Assembly: GCA_964650695.1 (NCBI GenBank)
Contig: CAZYVA010000038.1
Location: forward strand, 1-16,421
Direction of reading: 5' to 3'
Source of the DNA: CAZYVA01 sp964650695
GTDB lineage: Bacteria; Bacillota; Clostridia; Lachnospirales; Lachnospiraceae
DNA: 16,421 nucleotides
The position numbers and the translations under genes were made by a program. This document shows, in pieces, positions 1 through 6,244 of this stretch (its first letter is position 1; every line of letters begins with the position of its first letter). Below the pieces are notes generated by a model. The model was not told the origin of the DNA, did not search any database, and worked only from the letters and a program-made list of their open reading frames with translations.

Positions 1-418
1 ACGATATTTCCTTCAATATGTAATATCCGGCCAGCGTATGGAGCTTTACTTCATCGTATTCCGAATCCGTCAGGAACCCTACTTTATTAATGATTGCGTC
101 CGGTATGCGGATTTTTCCGACATCATGGATCATTCCCGCGTAATAGGCCTGGCGCTGCCGGTAAACATCGCAGCCCATACGCCTGACAATGTCCTGTGCA
201 TAGCCTGCAACTCGCCGTGAATGACCATTCGTATATCGATCCTTGGCTTCTACAGCGTTGCTTAAGGCAAATATGATTTGATCTGTCTGCACATCCTGAT
301 CCTGCCGCAGCCCATGCGGCATTCCTGTTCCACCTCTGTCATTCTGCATATTTGCAGACGGCTCTGTCCATCTGGCCTCATGTTGGATGGATATATCGTA
401 ATCCGTTTCATTTTTCAC
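1..418 (-). CDS. HD-GYP-type metal-dependent phosphohydrolase (partial, 3' end beyond window)
   Basis: The reading frame starts at GTG (416-418) and runs off the left edge after 139 codons. GGAGGT lies eight bases before the GTG, and no ATG lies in frame upstream. Residues 1-45 look like a poorly conserved, Gln/Asp-rich leader. From about residue 47 the frame reads like an HD domain: NAVEAKDRYTNGHSRRV at 54-70, the metal-binding His-Asp in GMIHDVGKIRIPD at 95-107, and a later His at 127 in KLHTLAGYYIL. This pattern is typical of HD-GYP proteins, many of which hydrolyse cyclic di-GMP or related nucleotides. The GYP part itself would fall outside the window, so the subfamily is inferred. A near-consensus promoter lies upstream at 514-542. 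No sensory domain is seen in front of the HD region. Confidence 0.85.
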   Translation of the reverse strand, partial: MKNETDYDISIQHEARWTEPSANMQNDRGGTGMPHGLRQDQDVQTDQIIFALSNAVEAKDRYTNGHSRRVAGYAQDIVRRMGCDVYRQRQAYYAGMIHDVGKIRIPDAIINKVGFLTDSEYDEVKLHTLAGYYILKEIS

Positions 419-513
419 AGCTGCGCACCTCCAGTATTGTTTAAAATCAGCGGATTGCGAGAATATGTAACATAGAATGGTCCTAGATATTACACGATTT
501 TAATCCCCGCATC

Positions 514-542
514 ATTATATAACATTGCCATTTTCCCGTCAA
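514..542 (-). promoter_or_regulatory. Promoter of the HD-GYP gene
   Basis: On the minus strand TTGACG (542-537) and TATAAT (519-514) are separated by exactly 17 bases. Transcription would begin near 507, giving a leader of about 90 bases before the GTG start. It lies back to back with the tRNA-Cys promoter. Confidence 0.75.
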
Positions 543-603
543 GATTGCTGGCAAATTCGCTTTTCACTTCAGCACTTTATTCTGCGCTTTTTTCAAATTA
601 TGG

Positions 604-632
604 TTGACTGTAAAAAATTCATTTGTTATAAT
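604..632 (+). promoter_or_regulatory. Promoter of tRNA-Cys
   Basis: TTGACT (604-609) and a perfect TATAAT (627-632) are spaced by 17 bases. The tRNA begins 14 bases after the -10 box, so the 5' leader would be very short. Confidence 0.85.
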
Positions 633-645
633 AGGCTTCACGTAA

Positions 646-717
646 GGCGCAGTAGCCAAGAGGTAAGGCGTGGGTCTGCAACACCCTGATTCACCGGTTC
701 AAATCCGGTCTGCGCCT
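646..717 (+). tRNA. tRNA-Cys (GCA)
   Basis: The cloverleaf can be drawn by eye. The acceptor stem GGCGCAG (646-652) pairs with CTGCGCC (710-716). The D stem GCC (655-657) pairs with GGC (667-669). The anticodon loop CTGCAAC (676-682) has anticodon GCA at 678-680. The T stem ACCGG (693-697) and CCGGT (705-709) flank the loop TTCAAAT. The discriminator base is T717, which fits the known U73 identity element of cysteine tRNA. CCA is not encoded. The outermost anticodon-stem pair is a T-T mismatch (671 with 687). A strong promoter and a terminator bracket the gene, so it appears to be transcribed alone. Confidence 0.95.
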
Positions 718-729
718 CTTCATTGGATT

Positions 730-777
730 GTCCGAATCCCCGGTTCTGATACGGGTTTTCGGACTTTTCCATTTTTA
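730..777 (+). terminator. Rho-independent terminator after tRNA-Cys
   Basis: GTCCGAA (730-736) pairs perfectly with TTCGGAC (758-764). An inner CCCG (739-742) can pair with CGGG (752-755). The stem is followed by TTTTCC and ATTTTT, giving an interrupted T-rich tail. It begins 13 bases after the tRNA and would separate the tRNA from the grd locus. Confidence 0.75.
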
Positions 778-794
778 AAGACAGCTATACAAAA

Positions 795-831
795 GGATGC
801 GCCTGTACGCGGGATTCACTTAGGAGCATCC
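795..831 (+). other. Possible leader hairpin before grdX
   Basis: GGATGC (795-800) and GCATCC (826-831) are perfect inverted repeats 25 bases apart, 38 bases before the chosen grdX start. I see no convincing promoter in 778-868, so grdX may depend on weak or activated transcription, or on read-through from the tRNA unit. The hairpin has no T-tract and matches no riboswitch I recognise. Confidence 0.3.
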
Positions 832-868
832 ATTTCACGCTATGATGAAAGCACTAGGAGGGTTGATG

Positions 869-1258
869 ATGTGGGATTTAGAAAAAGCTGTGATCGTCAC
901 AAATAACGACCGTGTCTATGAAAAATACAAGGATGAGACGACGGTCCTTCTCCTCGGCACCTACAGGGAAGTCCTTCTCAAAGTACGCGACCTCGTCTAC
1001 GATGGGCACATCCTCCTGACACACCCGCAGGCGTCCAGCCTGAAACCGAACCAGACACCTTACCGCTCCGTCATCGTCTACCCGAAAGGTGCCGAAGACA
1101 ACACAGACAGTATCCTGCTCATTGAAAAATGTATCGAAATCTGGCAGCAATGGCAGCAGATTTCCCCGATCCCCACAAATTACCATCCAAAAACAGCCAA
1201 TGATTTCAAAACCATCGATTTATCCGTCATTGAAAACGTCATACCACGCATCCAGTAA
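869..1258 (+). CDS. grdX: GrdX family protein
   Basis: This is a small soluble protein of 129 residues. Its pattern matches the GrdX family known from glycine reductase operons: the N-terminal strand VIVTNND (8-14) and the conserved block ILLTHPQASSLKPNQTPYRS (48-67). The biochemical role of GrdX is not established; its constant linkage to grd genes suggests a role in assembly or regulation of the reductase. The start is placed at ATG 869 because AGGAGGG (856-862) lies six bases before it. ATG codons at 842, 845 and 866 are in frame but at or too close to the ribosome binding site. The TetR-type regulator follows after 73 bases, and the GrdE and GrdB genes lie beyond it. Confidence 0.85.
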   Translation: MWDLEKAVIVTNNDRVYEKYKDETTVLLLGTYREVLLKVRDLVYDGHILLTHPQASSLKPNQTPYRSVIVYPKGAEDNTDSILLIEKCIEIWQQWQQISPIPTNYHPKTANDFKTIDLSVIENVIPRIQ

Positions 1259-1331
1259 AGCAAACAGCATAGAACGGTTGATCGACGGCGGCTTTCCCCC
1301 ATGGATGCCGCCTACAGCAGAAAGGAGACAT

Positions 1332-2033
1332 ATGCCCGCACGAGAAAACACTCCTTATTTAAAGGGGCTGACCCGTAAATCCTATATCAACAAAGCCTAC
1401 GAAATTATCCACCGTGATGGCATCGAGGCTCTTTCCATAAGGAAAATCGCCAAGGAACTGAACTGCTCTTCCGCAAGCCTCTACCGTTACTTTAACGGCA
1501 TTTCCGAACTCATCTACTATGCCGAGCTGCGGATTTTGAAATTTTACATCCAACGGCTGAATGAAGCACAAAAACACTGGCATAACCCCTGGCAGATTTA
1601 TGTCGGGGTCTGGGAGTGTTATTCCAATGAAGCCTTCCGCCATCCACAGTCCTATAATCTGCTCTTTTTCGAGTATACAAATGAAAAGCTGCAGACTTCT
1701 ATCGAGGAATATTACGATATGTTCCCCGAAGATATCCGTGACAGCAATCAGTTTTTCAATGAAATGCTTCTGACATCCAATTTCCTTGGACGGGATTTTG
1801 AAATGTGCAGAAAATGCGTTGACGCCGGTGTGATTACTTATGAAAACGCCGTAACCCTTAACCGCATGGTCTGTATGCAGTACAAGGGATACCTGAAGAC
1901 CATCCTGGACGAAGGCATAAAAGAAAGCCAAATCCCCAGCCTGGTAAAACAGTTTGTCAGCGACGTCGATACCATCTCTATGGCATTAGCTTCCGACTTA
2001 AAAGGATATGCCGGCTACTATCACGATTCTTAA
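1332..2033 (+). CDS. TetR/AcrR family transcriptional regulator
   Basis: The predicted protein has 233 residues. An N-terminal TetR helix-turn-helix spans about residues 17-64, with IEALSIRKIAKELNCSSASL (31-50) followed by YRYFNGISELIYYA, which carries the typical recognition-helix signature. The C-terminal helical domain (about 75-225) is of the ligand-binding, dimerising kind, but I cannot name its ligand. AAAGGAGA (1321-1328) sets the start at ATG 1332; the frame is open further upstream, over grdX, but lacks a ribosome site there. The gene sits between grdX and the GrdE gene, on the same strand. An inverted repeat over the GrdE promoter (2213-2239) is a plausible operator, so local repression or induction of the reductase is the simplest inference. 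Position is the only evidence for that link. Confidence 0.9.
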   Translation: MPARENTPYLKGLTRKSYINKAYEIIHRDGIEALSIRKIAKELNCSSASLYRYFNGISELIYYAELRILKFYIQRLNEAQKHWHNPWQIYVGVWECYSNEAFRHPQSYNLLFFEYTNEKLQTSIEEYYDMFPEDIRDSNQFFNEMLLTSNFLGRDFEMCRKCVDAGVITYENAVTLNRMVCMQYKGYLKTILDEGIKESQIPSLVKQFVSDVDTISMALASDLKGYAGYYHDS

Positions 2034-2060
2034 ATTCCCTTTACAGTTACGATCCACGGT

Positions 2061-2089
2061 CAGGAACACCCATTTACTGGGCGTTCCTG
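2061..2089 (+). other. Stem-loop after the TetR-type gene
   Basis: CAGGAAC (2061-2067) pairs with GTTCCTG (2083-2089), and CCC (2069-2071) with GGG (2079-2081), around a seven-base loop with one A-C mismatch. It starts 27 bases after the regulator stop. No T-tract follows on either strand, so it is not a standard intrinsic terminator. It may stabilise the 3' end of the upstream transcript. Confidence 0.45.
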
Positions 2090-2212
2090 AGAAAATGACC
2101 CAAAAAAGAGGGGCGGTTTTGCGGCGCAAACGATAAATATCGCCTCGCATCACGCTATGACCGGCCTCCCAATCCGTGAACAGCAACCCTTTACACTCTA
2201 CATATAGGTTGT

Positions 2213-2239
2213 TTCAATATTTGTCATAAATATATTGAA
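2213..2239. promoter_or_regulatory. Candidate operator (inverted repeat) over the GrdE promoter
   Basis: TTCAATAT (2213-2220) and ATATTGAA (2232-2239) form a perfect 8-base inverted repeat with an 11-base spacer. The right arm covers most of the -35 box at 2235-2240. The symmetry and length suit a dimeric TetR-type regulator, and such a gene is the nearest upstream neighbour. Binding is inference. Confidence 0.5.
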
Positions 2240-2263
2240 TGTTATCGCGATTAGTGTTATAAT
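2235..2263 (+). promoter_or_regulatory. Promoter of the GrdE-GrdB genes
   Basis: TTGAAT (2235-2240) and a perfect TATAAT (2258-2263) are 17 bases apart, followed by a T-run. Transcription would start near 2270, about 40 bases before the GrdE start codon. This gives the reductase genes transcription independent of grdX and the regulator. Confidence 0.75.
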
Positions 2264-2309
2264 TTTTTTGGCGTATTGAAAATAAAAAATTAAAGGAGGG
2301 ACCAAAAGA

Positions 2310-3596
2310 ATGAAACTGGAACTTGGTAAAATTCAAATCAAGGATATCCAATTCGCAGAACAGACTTACATCAAGGACCATGTGCTTTATGTAAACAAAT
2401 CGGAAGCGGAAGCGCTGGTTCTGGAAGATGACAAGCTGGACGGCTGCCATCTGGATATCGCAAGACCTGGTGAGGCGACCCGCATCACTCCGGTGAAAGA
2501 TGTCATCGAGCCGCGCGTGAAGATAAGCGGCGGAGAGATTTTCCCTGGAATCACAGGAAAAGTCACCCCACAGGTTGGCTCAGGAAAAACCTATGCATTG
2601 GATGGATGCTGCGTGGTAACGGTAGGGCGTATCGTCGGGTTCCAGGAAGGGGTTATCGACATGAGCGGCCCTGCGGCCGATTACTGCCCGTTCTCCAAAA
2701 CGGTAAACCTATGCGTTGTCATTGAGCCAAAAGAAGGGCTGGAAACCCATGTTTATGAGAAAGCCGGAAGGCTTGCGGGGTTGAAGGTCGCGAAATATCT
2801 TGGCGAGGCTGCAAGGGAACTCACGCCGGATACCCTGGAGGTTTTTGAGACAAAGCCTATTTTTGAGCAGGCTGCACAGTACCCGGATCTGCCGAAAGTC
2901 GGCTATGTACATATGCTCCAGTCACAAGGACTTCTCCATGATACTTACTATTACGGTGTGGATGCCAAACAGTTTATCCCAACTTTCATGTATCCAACGG
3001 AGATCATGGATGGGGCGATCGTTTCTGGCAACTGCGTAGCGCCTTGCGATAAGGTGACGACCTACCACCACCTCCATAACCCGGTCATTGAGGATTGTTA
3101 CAAGCATCACGGGAAAGACATTAATTTTATGGGTGTCATTCTCACGAATGAGAATGTATTCCTGGCGGACAAAGAACGCCACTCGGATATGGTCGCGAAG
3201 CTGGCGGCGTGGATGGGCTTAGACGGCGTGCTGATCACCGAGGAAGGCTACGGGAATCCGGATACCGACCTGATGATGAACTGCCGAAAGGTAGAACGTG
3301 CAGGTGTGAAAGTCGTTTTGATCACGGATGAATTTCCAGGAAAAGATGGCAAATCCCAGTCTCTCGCGGATACATGCGCAGAGGCAACCGCGCTTGCTTC
3401 CTGCGGCCAGGGAAACGCAACATTGCATTTCCCTGCAATGGACAAGGTGATTGGGACTATGGATTATATCGAAAGCCAGATCGGCGGCTGGGCGGGATGT
3501 GTCAACGAGGACGGTTCCTTTGAGGCCGAGCTTCAGATTATCATCGCTTCCACCATTGCCAACGGTTTCAACAAACTGGCTGCAAGAGGATACTAA
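2310..3596 (+). CDS. grdE: Glycine/sarcosine/betaine reductase protein B, GrdE-family proprotein subunit
   Basis: The 428-residue length matches GrdE, GrdG and GrdI proteins. These are made as proproteins that self-cleave to give two subunits, the larger carrying a pyruvoyl group derived from a cysteine. Here the segment IVSGNCVAPCDK places that cysteine at residue 242, preceded by Asn241, the position expected for GrdE proteins. The pyruvoyl group would form a Schiff base with the amino substrate, and partner GrdB would displace the carbon chain with selenocysteine. The enzyme is cytosolic. AAAGGAGGG (2292-2300) sets ATG 2310. The grdB-type gene follows after 15 bases. In glycine operons grdA usually separates E and B; their direct adjacency here resembles sarcosine (grdG-grdF) and betaine (grdI-grdH) pairs, so the symbol stands for the family and not for the substrate. 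Confidence 0.9.
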   Translation: MKLELGKIQIKDIQFAEQTYIKDHVLYVNKSEAEALVLEDDKLDGCHLDIARPGEATRITPVKDVIEPRVKISGGEIFPGITGKVTPQVGSGKTYALDGCCVVTVGRIVGFQEGVIDMSGPAADYCPFSKTVNLCVVIEPKEGLETHVYEKAGRLAGLKVAKYLGEAARELTPDTLEVFETKPIFEQAAQYPDLPKVGYVHMLQSQGLLHDTYYYGVDAKQFIPTFMYPTEIMDGAIVSGNCVAPCDKVTTYHHLHNPVIEDCYKHHGKDINFMGVILTNENVFLADKERHSDMVAKLAAWMGLDGVLITEEGYGNPDTDLMMNCRKVERAGVKVVLITDEFPGKDGKSQSLADTCAEATALASCGQGNATLHFPAMDKVIGTMDYIESQIGGWAGCVNEDGSFEAELQIIIASTIANGFNKLAARGY

Positions 3597-3611
3597 AGGA
3601 GGGCAGAAGAT

Positions 3612-4922
3612 ATGGCAAAATACAAAATCGTTCATTATCTGAATCAGTTCTTCGGCGGGATTGGCGGCGAGGATACCGCAGATTTCAAGCCGGAAATCAG
3701 GGACGGCAAAATCGGTCCCGGAGCCGCGATTGAAAGTGCGCTCGGCGAAGAGTATGAGATTGCCGCAACCGTAATCTGCGGTGACAACTATTTTGGGGAG
3801 AACCTGGACAAGGCTACGGATACTATTGTGGAAATGGTGAAAGGCTATGCCCCTGACGTGTTTTTTGCGGGGCCATCCTTCAACGCCGGCCGTTACGGCG
3901 TCGCATGCGGAACCATCTGCAAAGCGGTGGAAGAACGCCTTGGCATACCGGTCCTTACCGCTTCCTATGAGGAAAATCCCGGCGTTGACATGTTCCGAAA
4001 GGATGTCATCACAGTAAAAACCAGGAATTCCGCCGCCGGTTTGCGTAAATGCCTGCCGCAGATCACAAACTTGATCAAAAAAATGGCCACCGGAGAGGAA
4101 ATCCTCGGCCCAGAAATCGAAGGCTACCATGAAAGAGGCATCCGGGTCAATTACTTCGCGGAGGAACGCGCTTCCGCAAGGGCAATCAAGATGCTGGTGA
4201 AAAAGATGGCCGGGGAGGAATTTGAAACAGATCTCCCGATGCCAAAATTTGACCGCGTAGATCCCGCGCCGCCCATCAAGGATATCAAAACCGCGAAGAT
4301 TGCGGTCGTTACCTCCGGCGGTATCGTTCCACAGGGGAACCCGGACCACATTGAATCTTCCAACGCTACCAAGTTTGGAACCTATTCGATCGAGGGAATG
4401 GACACGATGTCCCCGGATGATTTCACAACGATCCATGGTGGGTATGACCGTCAGTATGTTATGGCCAACCCAAACCTTGTCGTCCCGCTCGATGTACTGC
4501 GCGAGATGGAAGCAGACGGCGAATTCGGGGAACTGGCCAATTACTTCTCCGCCACGACCGGTACCGGCACAGCCACCGGTTCAGCGGCTGTTTTCGGGGA
4601 TAAAATCGGCGCGCATCTGGTTGAGGATCATGTAGACGGGGTCATCCTCGTCAGCACATGAGGCACCTGCACACGTTGCGGCGCAACGATGGTAAAAGGT
4701 ATCGAAAAATATGGTATCCCGGTTGTCCATATGGCAACGGTCGTCCCCATCTCCCTCACGATTGGAGCCAACAGGATCGTCCCTGGCATAGGGATCCCGT
4801 ATCCGCTTGGCGATCCGACACAGGGCGAGGCTGATTCCAAAAAAATCCGCAAGAAATTGGTGAGGAGGGCTTTAAAAGCCCTGCAAACGCCGGTAAATGA
4901 ACAGACGGTTTTTGAGGAATAA
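3612..4922 (+). CDS. grdB: Glycine/sarcosine/betaine reductase protein B, GrdB-family selenoprotein subunit
   Basis: This selenoprotein has 436 residues when the in-frame TGA at 4659-4661 is read as selenocysteine 350. The surrounding Sec-Gly-Thr-Cys-Thr-Arg-Cys is the UxxCxxC motif of the GrdB family. The N-terminus has NQFFGGIGGEDTADFKPEIR (11-30), and the part after the TGA continues in frame with VPISLTIGANRIVP and IPYPLGDP, as expected of the family C-terminus. Stopping at the TGA would give a 349-residue protein without its catalytic residue. The selenocysteine attacks the substrate bound to the GrdE pyruvoyl group and hands a carboxymethyl group to selenoprotein A. GGAGGG lies about six bases before the start. 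A hairpin directly after the TGA could serve as SECIS element. Substrate (glycine, sarcosine, betaine or another amine) cannot be decided; selA, selB, selD and grdA are not in the window. Confidence 0.92.
4659..4693 (+). promoter_or_regulatory. UGA selenocysteine codon with candidate bacterial SECIS hairpin
   Basis: TGA at 4659-4661 is followed 12 bases later by CGTTGC (4674-4679), loop GGC, GCAACG (4683-4688), a perfect six-pair stem. A lower stem ACC (4665-4667) with GGT (4691-4693) can extend it across an internal bulge. Spacing just downstream of the UGA suits a SelB-dependent bacterial SECIS. The fold was drawn by eye, without energy calculation. Confidence 0.65.
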
Positions 4923-4950
4923 AATTAAAGCGAATAAAATTTAAACGAAT
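4921..4950 (+). repeat. Two tandem 15-base repeats
   Basis: AAAATTAAAGCGAAT (4921-4935) is followed directly by AAAATTTAAACGAAT (4936-4950), identical at 13 of 15 positions. The first copy overlaps the grdB stop codon, and the pair lies just before the putative promoter of the LacI-type gene. It could be an A/T-rich upstream promoter element, a binding site, or chance. Confidence 0.5.
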
Positions 4951-4960
4951 TCTTGATTGT

Positions 4961-4990
4961 TTGTTGTATCCAAAAGCCATAAAATATGCT
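4961..4990 (+). promoter_or_regulatory. Putative promoter of the LacI-type regulator gene
   Basis: TTGTTG (4961-4966) and TATGCT (4985-4990) are 18 bases apart. TTGATT (4953-4958) and TATCAT (4990-4995) are alternative boxes but do not space well with each other. Transcription would start near 4998, upstream of the strong hairpin at 5023-5072. Confidence 0.35.
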
Positions 4991-5022
4991 ATCATAACCA
5001 CGGAACAATAAGCAATGCAGAA

Positions 5023-5072
5023 ATGAATGCTGGAAAAAGACTGCTTGCAGACCTTTTCCAGCATTCATTTTT
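5023..5072 (+). terminator. Strong intrinsic terminator between grdB and the LacI-type gene
   Basis: A perfect 15-pair stem is formed by 5023-5037 (ATGAATGCTGGAAAA) and 5054-5068 (TTTTCCAGCATTCAT). The 16-base loop contains a small CTGC/GCAG stem, and the run TTTTT ends the element. It is oriented to end grdE-grdB transcripts. It may also lie inside the leader of the LacI-type gene and act as an attenuator. Confidence 0.85.
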
Positions 5073-5114
5073 ATAGCGCAAAGCACACAGGCCAAGCGCT
5101 GCAAGGAAAAAAAT

Positions 5115-6140
5115 ATGGCAGTGACAATACAGAAAATCGCAGAAATCGCAGGCGTGTCCCGCGGGACGGTAGACCGGGCCTTGAATAACCGGGGCCGGAT
5201 TAACCCGGATGTCGAAGAACAAATCAAACAGATCGCAAAAGAATTGGGATATGTCCATAAAGACAGGAAAAAGGCTCACTCCAAAAAAAAGACTTTAAAA
5301 ATCGGTGTCATTACACAGCTTGCCCATTCTGCCTTTATGATGGAAGTAAACCGCGGGATCGAACAGGCAAGAAAAGAACTGGAAGGACACGGAATCAAAC
5401 TGATTTTAAAAGAAGGGCTTGCCGTAGATGAAGAAGAACAGTTGAGTGCAATGGAAGGACTGGTACGGGAAGGGATCCAGGGGCTTGCGATTATGCCGGC
5501 AGACTGTGAAAGCATCCGCGCAAAAATAAATTGGCTGAAAGAAGAAAAACAAATCCCTGTCGTCACTTTTAATTCCGATATCGTGGGGACAAAACGCTGT
5601 TGCTATGTGGGCATGGACAATCGAAAAAGCGGCCGCACAGCAGCGGGGCTTATGGGGATACTGACTGGTGGTGTTGGGAAAATACTGATAATCACGGGAT
5701 TTTTCAGTAACCTTGTAAACAATGCGCGGGTGGACGGATTCATCGAAGAGCTGAAAACCTCCTACCCCAAGCTGGAATTAGCGGGCGTACAGGGAAGCTT
5801 TGATGATGCAAAGGAAGTAGAACAAATTATTGTAAATACAATGCGCAGCACCCAGGGAATCAATGGGATTTTTGTGGTATCCGGCGGCCAAAAGGGGGTT
5901 GCAAGCGCTTTTGAAAGATTGATGCTGGAAAAACGCCCATATACCATCATCTACGACCTGACCCCCGGCAACCGGGAAATGCTGAGGCAAGGCGTGGCAG
6001 ATTTTCTTATCGATCAGGATGGGTATGTGCAAGGATACGAGCCTCCTCTGATCCTGGCAGATATCCTGAAAAAAGATAAACAACCGGAAATGGAATGCCG
6101 CTACACGGAAATCAATATTAAAACAAAATATAATTTGTAA
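5115..6140 (+). CDS. LacI family transcriptional regulator with sugar-binding-like effector domain
   Basis: The 341-residue protein begins with a LacI helix-turn-helix at about residues 4-46: TIQKIAEIAGVSRGTVDRAL followed by NNRGRINPDVEEQI and the hinge-side KELGY. A basic linker (48-60) leads into a periplasmic-binding-protein-like domain (about 61-330). Within it KIGVITQL, the segment VVTFNSD and the later YVGMDN are typical of ribose-binding-type folds. A small molecule, often a sugar, should control DNA binding; I cannot identify it. Start ATG 5115 has only a modest AAGGA site (5103-5107), and a small stem AGCGC/GCGCT (5075-5079 with 5096-5100) lies just before it. The gene follows the strong hairpin after grdB and precedes an FAD-dependent dehydrogenase by 104 bases. 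It may control that gene, itself or the reductase; no operator is obvious. Confidence 0.9.
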   Translation: MAVTIQKIAEIAGVSRGTVDRALNNRGRINPDVEEQIKQIAKELGYVHKDRKKAHSKKKTLKIGVITQLAHSAFMMEVNRGIEQARKELEGHGIKLILKEGLAVDEEEQLSAMEGLVREGIQGLAIMPADCESIRAKINWLKEEKQIPVVTFNSDIVGTKRCCYVGMDNRKSGRTAAGLMGILTGGVGKILIITGFFSNLVNNARVDGFIEELKTSYPKLELAGVQGSFDDAKEVEQIIVNTMRSTQGINGIFVVSGGQKGVASAFERLMLEKRPYTIIYDLTPGNREMLRQGVADFLIDQDGYVQGYEPPLILADILKKDKQPEMECRYTEINIKTKYNL

Positions 6141-6188
6141 ACGATCTGCCTATGCTCCATTGTTCCTAAAAGAACCATCCATAAACAG

Positions 6189-6220
6189 CTTGTGCAGAGG
6201 ACATGGGAAATCCGCACAAG
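6189..6220 (+). other. Leader hairpin before the FAD-dependent dehydrogenase
   Basis: CTTGTGC (6189-6195) and GCACAAG (6214-6220) form a perfect seven-pair stem around an 18-base loop. It lies between the LacI-type gene and the GGGAGGTG ribosome site of the next gene. No T-run follows, so it is not a standard terminator. It could be an mRNA structure or, as DNA, a regulator site. Confidence 0.4.
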
Positions 6221-6244
6221 AATGGCAGATGAGGGAGGTGCCTA

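Noticed and set aside
842..868. Earlier ATG starts for grdX at 842, 845 and 866
   Set aside because: They lie before, or within three bases of, the AGGAGGG site; ATG 869 has correct spacing.
1089..1331. N-terminal extension of the TetR-type regulator over grdX
   Set aside because: No ribosome site, and the extra residues are a frame shadow of grdX; ATG 1332 has a good site and begins the normal TetR length.
2061..2089. Intrinsic terminator after the TetR-type gene
   Set aside because: The stem is good but there is no T-tract on either strand, so it is kept only as a stem-loop.
3219..4436. Long minus-strand open frame opposite the GrdE and GrdB genes
   Set aside because: It lies wholly antisense to two strongly recognised genes and has no family-like sequence or ribosome site.
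3612..4661. A stand-alone 349-residue GrdB ending at TGA, with 4689-4922 as a separate gene
   Set aside because: The TGA is at the conserved selenocysteine position and the family C-terminus continues in frame, so one selenoprotein gene explains both.
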